64,000 nucleotides of DNA from Gigaspora margarita (taxonomy: Eukaryota; Glomeromycota; Glomeromycetes; Diversisporales; Gigasporaceae), in the NCBI GenBank assembly GCA_009809945.1, contig WTPW01002059.1:28534-92533 (forward strand). Direction: 5' to 3'. Position 1 is the first letter of the stretch. Every line of letters starts with the position of its first letter. Positions 55,620 to 64,000 of this stretch are shown one piece after another. The notes under the pieces were generated by a model. That model did not search any database. It had not been told where the DNA came from and worked only from the letters and a program-made list of their open reading frames with translations. A program made the position numbers and the translations under genes.

Positions 55620-56810
55620 AGATGCAGGCGAAACTTTCGTAACTTTTGCCGTAACTTGTCGTAACTGTCTCTGTAATATGTAATAATTATAATGAGTTAC
55701 GGCATTTTTGCCGTAACTTTCATATGGGCGGATTTTGACCGATTTATGTGATATAAAAATGTGATAATTTCTCACATGATTGATAAACATTCATGTGATT
55801 GGCTAATTTGGTAGATTATTTTGAATAATCAAATCGTCAAAGAAAATAAAAAAAATTATAAAAATTCAATATGTGAACATAAGTAAATAATTAATTACAA
55901 TACTATGAACAAACTTTAATTTTTATTTATCGCATATTTTAAACAGTAAATTTATTATAATTTTTTCATAATCAATGGTATGGTTTTACTAGAAATGCGT
56001 TCTTTGAATCTATATTTTTCGATTAAATATTTTAACAAAACAACACTACTAGTATTTACTATCTGCCTTCACATTCACTAACCCAACAAGCTTAATTCTA
56101 GAATATTAAATTAAAACAAGATATTAGTATTAATAATTTTGATACAATAATATTTTAAAGATTTTGAATAAACGATACATATAAGATTCTTTTTTAAAAT
56201 TAAACTTACGTTGAATACCTTTTTTTTCAAGTTGACTACTCCGCATACAATATTATATGCATAAACTAGCAACAGCAAAAGTAGAATTATAAAGTAGTCT
56301 TTTAAAAAAGCTTATTCAAAGTCGAATCAGTGAATTTTCATTGCTATTATAAAACGTTATTAAGTTTTTTTAAAAAAATATTGTTATGTTGGTTTAAATT
56401 CTACATATATTAAAATTTATATGTATACTCATCTCCAACTCATCTCCAACTCATCTCCAACTCATCTCCAACTCATCTCCAACTCATCTCCAACTCATCT
56501 CCAACTCATCTCCAACTCATCTCCAACTCATCTCCAACGTCTAGCTTTAGTTCTTTGATTGGTTAAAAGAGATTGTTTTTTTTTTTAGCATTATCGATTA
56601 TCATAAATAAAAAATTTGATTGGTAAGGATTGTTGCACAAAGTTGAAGATCTTAATCACGTTATTTACAAATGTCACTATCTAAAATATGATTGGTAATA
56701 TTTGTTGAAGATCTTAATCACTTTATTCGTAAATATCACAGAAATCAGTGTAAATCCGCCCATATGTATTACATTACGACGAGTTGCGGTAAAAGTTACG
56801 GCAATTCGCC
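55620..56810. mobile_element. 1.2-kb TIR element upstream of SGF11
   Basis: GATGCAGGCGAAACTTTCGT and (inverted) GGTGCAGGCGAATTGCCGTA begin imperfect terminal repeats that continue through AACTTTT.CCG, TCGTAA and CATATGGGCGGATTT on both sides. Interior AT-rich, with an 11-bp minisatellite. Target duplication not resolved. It ends about 330 bp before the SGF11 start codon. Confidence 0.7.
56427..56538. repeat. Perfect 11-bp minisatellite, about 10 copies
   Basis: ACTCATCTCCA repeated without visible error for about 112 bp inside the 1.2-kb TIR element. Homogeneity suggests recent expansion and length polymorphism between isolates. Confidence 0.95.
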
Positions 56811-57138
56811 TGCACCTTCGCATTAAACCCATGCTATATCAATATAACGATAATGTCTGATCTGATTATTATCTGTTATTACCAATTATGGTATAAGTAA
56901 TAATTCCCCGTGATATTGATATAGTCGGGAAATTATTGTGTCTGACTGTTAAGATTCTTAGGTGATGCAAAAATTTGTAAAAAAAATGCCTTCTCTTCCT
57001 TTAATAGTCAGCTAAAAATTTTTTGCGATATAGTTACCTTATGATTACTTGTCTAATCAATAAGGCGTGAGTCTCAACTTTGACTTTTCAACGGTTAGCG
57101 AATTCGCCTAAAAAGTTCTCGTTTTCCGGGAGTGCATA

Positions 57139-59506
57139 ATGTCTGTCTCGGATCCATCACCAGAGTCGTTTAGCGAACAAAGTAATGGAAATGAAGATAT
57201 CGAGGAGTAAGTTTTATCTGATCAAAAGAATAAATTATTTATACGTAAACTCAAAATGATTTGTTTGTAAATATGTCAGGGGTTTAAATACTGAATTTTC
57301 AACACCTTTACAACCCGAACAACCCGAAACTTCAACGAATATATCTTCTAAGGCTGCATTGGTTAGTAAAATGTTATTTTCTCTGTTGAGGCTTGAGAAA
57401 CAGCTGATTTTGAATTATCTTTTATTGTAGGCATTCTCTATACTTTGTGATCTATTAGATGAATGTACATTGGACGTAATATTTGAAGCGCATCGAGAAG
57501 CAAAGTTATCAACATCCATATGCCAAATATGCAATACTGAGTGAGTCAATAACTGTCACAAGCATTTTGCTCAATTCTTGCCATTTCTTCTAATACGCAC
57601 GTTGTTGCTACTATTATAGGTGTCGCTCCTTTGGTATGTGGCAAAATGTGAAGATATCATTTTCACACACTATTTTTCGCTGATTATGCATCTTCGTTTA
57701 AGTGGTTCAACCGGGGTTGGATATTTTTGGCAATCATCCTCAACAAAATAACTCTCCAACATTTGAATGTGTAAACTGCCAACGTCCTTATCCATCAAAA
57801 AGATATGCACCACATCTTGAAAAGTGTATGGGTTTAGCGGGCAGAAATTCAAGTCGGGTTGCCAATCTAAGGTAACATTTGCAACATTTAATTGATCATG
57901 CGTTATTCTAGAAACTTATTTAAGGACGCGGTTTCCAATTAATTCTAGGATAAGTAGCGAACGAAACCCTTCGTCACCATACACACCCGTTTACTCCGAA
58001 GATAACATAAATCAAAGTGATTCAGATGACGATTTATATGTTGAAAAAAAACGTGTGTTCTCATTTTCTTTTAATTAAATAAAAGTAAAAGCAATCAATT
58101 TATCTTGGCTAGATGCTATAAAAAAGGACCAAATTAATAAAAAATAATATTATAACTTCTATAATAAGTCATATAAAATACACTTGTTTCTTATATAAAA
58201 AGTGCTCCTAATTTTTTGAAAATAATTAATAATTTGGTCTCTAAGCATCTAGTCCATTTTTTTCATGTTATTTACACTCAATGTCTTTTCTATTTCAGGC
58301 AAAAAATCCAACGGAAAATCAAGGGTATAAACATATCGCATATATTTTGTTGCATATAAACTTTTCAAAAATTTTAAAAATGTGACTATAAACACGTAGG
58401 CGTCATCGCCAGCTAAATTTTCCAAGTTGAGAAAACAAAAGTCATCTCGCAAGTACTATATAAATAAATGTTGGGTACTGATCAATATAATGATAATAAC
58501 ATTTCACATTCATTATTGCAGTATCGGACACGGTCGAAGCTCCAAATTTTGTTTCAACAGTTGTGACGAAGGTATTTGATAATTAATAACTCATTTGTCA
58601 CGTTCATTAAATATTTATTTTTGCTTTTCACTTTTACGCAGTTGAAATGTAAGTATGAAATAGAGATGGTAATTTAAGCTATTTCAATAATTAAAATTTT
58701 TTTTTATTTTAGTGATACCAGGAAAAGCTTCAAGATCACAAAGCCCTGCACCTTCTTCAAATTCTGACAGTCCATATTGCAGTCAATCACCCTTGAAATA
58801 TTCGTATTCATTGCCGCAAATAAACGGTGCGGGTCTGACTGATGAACCAAAGCACACACATCTTTTTGAGCACGTTAAGTCTAATGGGTACGCATTAATG
58901 CAGTCATTGCTTTATTTGGACGTAAACGATTTAATTGGTTATGATATTGAATACATTTCATATTTCATAATGGGAATTTCGTGAACTGCCTTGAAATGTT
59001 TGCACTATCGCATACTATAGACTGATGAGTTATAGGTAATGAATTCATCATCAAAATCAGTACAATGGAACCTTTCTAAGTGCAATCTCTCTAAATGCAA
59101 CTCCAAATTCTGACCCAAATATAAATTTGATATATAAATGAAATTTCCTCATTTTTCTTTAAATGCATGTCGTAAAAAGGTTTGTCCCTATAAGTTGCAT
59201 TTAGAGAGGGCTGACGGTGTGATTAGCCCATTATGACAAATATGTTGATTCAGATCTCATTCGATTGCGACATATTGCTATTTTGTTTAATTATAATTTT
59301 TTTTTTGATAAAGGATCAATGCTTCTGAGCATGGTGATACTTCTACACAATCATCAACTATTGATAATGATTACATAGGTATTTTTTGTAGGATTTTTGT
59401 AAATATTATCAATCATGAAAGAGACTAATCATCTATTTATTTTGTAGATATTGATGGAGATGAAGAAGTACTTCAAACATCCAATGATTCATCATTTTTA
59501 GCTTAG
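57139..59506 (+). CDS. SGF11: SAGA-associated factor 11 homologue (deubiquitinase-module zinc-finger subunit), 11 exons, about 300 aa
   Basis: Predicted exons: 57139-57206, 57280-57361, 57431-57540, 57620-57633, 57703-57871, 57949-58052, 58522-58571, 58642-58648, 58713-58887, 59314-59378 and 59448-59506. All introns are GT-AG and the frame is kept from ATG to TAG (903 nt). Residues 51-75 (AFSILCDLLDECTLDVIFEA) form the Sgf11 N-terminal helix that packs on the deubiquitinase module. Residues 96-101 read GLDIFG. The Sgf11 zinc finger has Cys114, Cys117, His129 and Cys133 in FECVNCQRP...RYAPHLEKC, then GRNSSRVAN, which contacts the nucleosome in known structures. SGF11/ATXN7L3 helps Ubp8/USP22 remove ubiquitin from histone H2B in the nucleus. 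The remainder is Ser/Asp-rich. Oddities: one extra residue (GLAGRNSS for the usual GMGRNSS), 14-nt and 7-nt microexons, and MITEs in two introns. The identity is firm; the small 3' exons are less so. Confidence 0.88.
58107..58255. mobile_element. MITE in SGF11 intron 6
   Basis: GGCTAGATGCTATAAAAAAG and (inverted) GGACTAGATGCTTAGAGACC lead into GACCAAATTA on both sides. 149 bp, non-coding. It enlarges an intron of 469 nt where its neighbours are about 70 nt. Confidence 0.7.
59063..59217. mobile_element. Pogo/Tc1-like MITE in SGF11 intron 9
   Basis: AATGGAACCTTTCTAAGTGC with CTCTCTAAATGCAACTCC at the left is mirrored by AAGTTGCATTTAGAGAGGGC at the right. The CYCTCTAARTGCAA pattern resembles ends of pogo-type elements (general knowledge). 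It lies within the 426-nt intron. Confidence 0.6.
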
Positions 59507-60051
59507 ATTGACAACATAGAGATTTGGTCTTGTGGTTGATGTAAAAATTTATTTGGGTGATTTCTCTTGGTTTAAAGTTTTTTTCTATATGAAACAAATA
59601 TGCCTGGGAGTCATAGATACATAATTAGTATTATAATTTTATCAGTAATTGACCCCAGCAGAGGCATAGGGTCTTGTGATTTACTGTTATTTTGAGGGTG
59701 TATACATAAGTATTCCTTAGAAACATAGATATTTACGTCTTTGGCCATTACAAGATTTTGAGAACTATGGCGTAAAAAATTGTCGGTCTTGTGATCATTT
59801 CAACGTAGATCTCGATTTCAACTTAAACACTTACTTAGACGTTGACACTAATATTAATACAAAGACAATAAGAATTTTTTTAATGAATGAAAGTTGTTAC
59901 AATGCAAATTTGTGTGTGTTTTTTTTTTTTTTTTGAATTTGTATGTGATGAAAGTTTTATGGAAAAATGTGTCAATAGAAAGGGATAAATTTTTTCTAAA
60001 GGGCTTAATTAGGTATCACGTCCTGCGATATGCTTGTGCATCGCACCCCGG
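59507..60051. other. 3' flank of SGF11, no further gene seen
   Basis: T-rich and A-rich sequence with a poly(T) run at 59918-59933. No clear AATAAA immediately after the stop. Confidence 0.4.
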
Positions 60052-60193
60052 CAGGGTTGGCAATGGAGCCAATGGAGCTCAATGGTTGCACGAATGGAGC
60101 TCAAAAAAACTAGTATCCATTGGCTCCATTCAGAGCTCCATTGGCTCCATTCGCAGCTCCATTGGGCTCCATTGAGCTCCATTGCCAACCCTG
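60052..60193. mobile_element. 142-bp hAT-type MITE, exact 8-bp duplication
   Basis: CAGGGTTGGCAATGGAGCC and its near-exact inverse end the element; CACCCCGG flanks both sides. The interior is built of GGCTCCATT / AATGGAGCTC units in both orientations. The 93- and 62-codon open frames crossing it are spurious. Confidence 0.92.
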
Positions 60194-60199
60194 CACCCC

Positions 60200-62910
60200 G
60201 GCGATCTACCTTTTTGCAATAGCCCCTAACTTTTAATATTTAATTAAATTTTTGGGTTGTATAGATCTACAAATTGTTTTTTTATGTCATGTGATGAATT
60301 AGAATGTATTGTATATATTTAATTTTTTTTCCCTCTTGCCGTCAGCATTTAGCGTTACCGGATACTCGTCCATTAATCGCTATGACCTAAGCCAACACTT
60401 GGGGTCATATACATTTATTTTCTAAATAAAAGTTTTCTTAGCTTTAATATTAAATATTTTAATCAAATTTGATATATATAATTCTAAGATTAAAATAAAA
60501 ATTTTTTTATCATATTTGGTTAAATATTGTTAAGATATTTTAATTTAATAAAGATTAAACCAATTTACTAAAAACAATTCGTTCTTTTTTCTACTATATA
60601 TGCCAATAATGATCTTTTGGCAAAACAAATAAACTTATCATCAAGTAAAAAACAGGCAAAATGAAATTTATTATTATTTTAATATTTAGTATGTAATAAT
60701 TAGTATATCAAAATAGTTTTTTTTAATAATTGTTAAAATTATTAATAAAAATTAATAGATCTATTTATTATATAAACTATTATATAACAAATGCTTAGAA
60801 AAATTATATATAAAAAATAATATTAAACAGAACATAAGTTTTCTAAAAACTATAGTATTGTAAAATTATATAGTGAACCAAAAGATTTAAGAGTAATTTT
60901 GCAAAAAAAGGCGCTCTGTTTCCTCGGCAACATTCGTATACATTGCAGCAGGCATCTGCAAATATAGTTATATTATTATGGCTAAAAGGTCTACACGGCT
61001 TACATCCTAACTTTTGTTATAAGGTATTCTCAAATGGATATCCTAGATTATCCGCACACCTGTACCTTGGCATTATTATGCGTTCTTGTTGGCTTAATCC
61101 ATGTGTATACGCTCAAAATATAGTGTACATAATCAATCTATAATGTAACGCTAAGATCTCATCGATGATACCAAAAGTATAGTCTAATTATAACGTAATC
61201 TCTCTATAAAATTAAATATAATAAAAGCATGTTCTCGCCTTGTTAAAGAATAACATTCGCTCTTCAAATTCTTTAAAAAAAAAAAGATTACATAAATTCA
61301 CATTCTTTTTATAATAAATGCCTAATAAATCATAAATTTTCGAACCACGTCAACCATATCTTTTTTGTGCTGATTGACTAAATTTAATACCTGCATTTCG
61401 CAATATGCATTTTGGCAAACCGTAATAATTACTTCTATTAATCGTAATACATGTACACGATCTCTATAACTAACCGATCACATTGAGAGAGTTGTTTGAG
61501 AGCATTCTAAAGTTTTTTTGGTGGATTACTATAATGTTTTTCCTTAACCTTCAATAAACGTTATGTTTTTTTGCGTTATTTTTTTTTTTTTTTTTTTTAT
61601 AGAATTTGTTAATTAAATTATTTTGCCAATTTCGTATGGAGCATTTAGATATTTATGGACCAAACGACGTTTATGTGATTGTGCATCCAATTATGAGAAC
61701 GCTAAAATTAGTCATCCCCTAAATATTGACATATCCCAAACTTGATTCAGGTTTAAGGTTCATTATGACATTTTTTGAAGTGAAACCTTGAATCGATGTA
61801 TCATTTGCAGTGTTGAGAAATAGAAGGCATGTATAAAAATTGTTGCATGTTATTACACTAGTCGATATCGAGCAAAATATCATAGTTTTTTTCAGTTCCG
61901 ATATGGCACTGATGAATGACTCTAATCATGTCATTTCGGGTACATACAGAGCTGAAAAAAGCTACTTTGGTAAATTATCAGAAACCTAATATGTAGATCT
62001 TATAATTTCACAAAAAAGCTATGATAACATGACTTTTTTGACAGGCTCAGATAATAAAGAATACTAAAAAAAAAAAAAAGAATTCTTGAATAAAAATTTT
62101 TTGTATTTTATTATAAAATATCTCGAAATTTTACTAGGGTTACCCCTGTTGTGTTACTTATAAAAAATGTCATTTAACAAACTAAATAAAAAATCTATTA
62201 ATATATTACATAATTCAATTAATAGTATTCATCGAAACATGTTTTTTATAGTTACTAATATACTTGAATCTTATCATAGCAAATTTGACTACTGATGAAC
62301 CAAGACTGTATACTAATAATTAAGCATTCAAACCATCACTCGCAAACAAAATAATGAATAAACAATTCTGAAAATACTGAGATAGCACAATATAGAAGAA
62401 CCAAAATATTGACCACCACAATATAATTTTAACATCATGACACAGTGTAAATCTGCTGCTTTGACGCATACAGTACTAGCAATTTAAGATTAAATATCAG
62501 AACTCTAACATAATACATTAAGCTTCTGTTTTCACACTATACAAGATAAAAAATTAAATTCACAAGACCTTAAAAAATATAATTATGAGACTACCGGTTT
62601 GCAATAAATTAATAATAGTAATAAAAAAAAATCCAACCAACAGATCAGGAATTTTAAAATCCATATAATGCAGATCAAAAAAAAAACATGTATATATATA
62701 TATTTTTAAGGTAACTTATTCCATAGAAAAGTAACATACCAAAATCTAACAATTACAAGTAACAACAAATACTATATCAGCAGCTCAATTAAAAAATCCT
62801 TAGCAACAATTGTAACAAACTAAAATTCTAATAGATTATTAAAACAATCAAATACTAAGCAATTAAACCAAATAGATCAACAATTACAAAGAGTTGTATT
62901 TGAGATTTAC
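60200..62910. other. Long AT-rich interval, no confident gene
   Basis: The 66-codon frame at 60943-61143 and a 28-codon frame at 61636-61722 (MEHLDIYGPNDVYVIVHPIM) have peptide-like composition but no partner exons or family. TTTTAATATTTAA-type sequence dominates 60430-60890. No TIR pair with readable duplication was found. Confidence 0.4.
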
Positions 62911-63651
62911 ATATAGGCCAATTTATGGAATTGCTAATAAGTTTTGATCTACTGATCCGTTTTGGATGATTTTGTTACCAAAATGTTCGTCTTAGTGAGA
63001 CGATTCTAACGAGCCCAAAATCGTTAAAATCTAATCACAGGATCCTGAGATCATTGGGATTTTGTATTATTTATTAGTAAACTTGGTAATTTTTAAATTA
63101 CTTTTATAAATATCTTTGATACCAAATAACTTCTGATCTATTGATCCATTTTGGATGATTTTACTACCAAAATGTTCATCTTGANGAGACGATTCTAACA
63201 AGCCCAAAACCATCAAAATCCAATNACGGGTTCCCGTGATCNTTAAGGATCAGTGAAAATGCTTATCAAAAAATCTGATGGGTTTTTCATATAAAAACCC
63301 ATCAGATTTATTGATAAGCATTTTTTACTGATCCTTAACGATCACGNGAACCCGTGATCGGATTTTGATGGTTTTGGGCTTGTTAGAATCGTCTCATCAA
63401 GACGAACATTTTGGTAGTAAAATCATTCAAAACGGATCAATACAGCCAAAGACATTTGGTATCAAAAATATTTACATAGTAATTTAAAATTACTAATAAA
63501 ATAATACAAAATCTTGACGATCTTATGATCCTGTGATCAGATTTTAACGATTTTGGATTCTTTAGAATCGACGAACATTTTGGTAGTAAAATTATCCAAA
63601 ACGGATCAGTAGATCAAAAGTTATTAGCAATTCCATAAATTGGCCCATATG
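62911..63651. mobile_element. Near-perfect palindromic element, about 740 bp
   Basis: Left arm from CATATAGGCCAATTTATGGA, right arm ending in its inverse (CATAAATTGGCCCATATG), meeting at GGGTTTTTCATATAAAAACC near 63285. Each arm of about 365 bp carries two direct copies of a hairpin module (GGATGATTTTACTACCAAAA ... GAGACGATTCTAACAAGCCC). Four ambiguous bases occur in the arms, as expected when the arms are confused in assembly. CATAT lies at both outer edges. Confidence 0.8.
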
Positions 63652-64000
63652 AATAAGGTGGTGTATAATACAATAAAGCATTTCGAATATATAAAGCTAA
63701 CATAATATGCTCAAAATATGACTATTATATATAGAATAGTATAATCATATGATATTTGACTTTTATGAGAGTTTCTGAGTTAATGAAAATTTAGAATTTA
63801 TAACAAAATACAGTAGGATGAGTTTTCATAAGAATATATATTATCTCTATTATAACTTTTAATGAGAAAATTATTTTTTTTTCAAAAATTTTTATTTTTA
63901 TCAATGCTAAAGTCTTTATTAAATAATAGTTCTTGTCAAAAAACTACGCTCATTTGTCAATATTAAAACTTTCGTCAAAAAAGTTATTTTCTAGAGGAAT
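63652..64000. other. AT-rich end of window, no gene seen
   Basis: No frame or inverted repeat of note. Confidence 0.4.

Noticed and set aside
56427..56538. CRISPR-like array
   Set aside because: Units are contiguous 11-mers without spacers in a eukaryotic, transposon-rich setting.
59894..60222. 93- and 62-codon open frames after SGF11
   Set aside because: They cross the 142-bp hAT MITE and its target duplication.

Overview
The window reads as nuclear DNA of a repeat-laden, very AT-rich eukaryote, most probably a fungus of the arbuscular-mycorrhizal group (Glomeromycotina). This is an inference, not a measurement. It rests on short GT-AG introns, an SGF11-type SAGA gene, relics of Sel1-repeat and MADF/SANT-like families of the kind expanded in those fungi, and a wealth of short inverted-repeat transposons. 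No prokaryotic operon, CRISPR array, rRNA or free-standing tRNA gene was seen. Coordinates were read by eye and may be off by a base or two. Exon joins are predictions from splice signals and frame.

Layout. 1-3.4 kb: a possible terminal exon, degenerate minisatellites and MITEs. 3.4-11.5 kb: one minus-strand LINE with decayed endonuclease, reverse transcriptase and RNase H parts, split by a 2.4-kb DNA element that left an exact 8-bp target duplication. 11.8-22.9 kb: a dense field of TIR elements, foldbacks and a poly(A) retroposon. 23.1-25.6 kb: a predicted 8-exon gene for a protein of about 591 aa with a nuclease-like motif. 26.7-27.8 kb: an intact HARBI1-type transposase gene. 29.7-34.3 kb: a 21-bp minisatellite, a long tRNA-headed retroposon and a second poly(A) retroposon. 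34.8-35.6 kb: a MADF/SANT-like pseudogene. 36-45 kb: MITEs and a third poly(A) retroposon. 45.6-50.4 kb: Sel1-repeat pseudogenes carrying nested transposons and a 505-base N gap. 50.5-57 kb: a second long tRNA-headed retroposon and more MITEs. 57.1-59.5 kb: the best host gene, an SGF11 homologue with eleven exons, two of them microexons. 60-64 kb: a small hAT MITE and a large palindrome.

Working picture. Only three loci look functional at the protein level: the SGF11 subunit (chromatin), the 591-aa orphan and the HARBI1-like transposase. The rest is a layered transposon record in which many insertions can be ordered, because their target duplications (TA, TTA, 8 bp or 9 bp) are still legible and host sequence or reading frame resumes across them.
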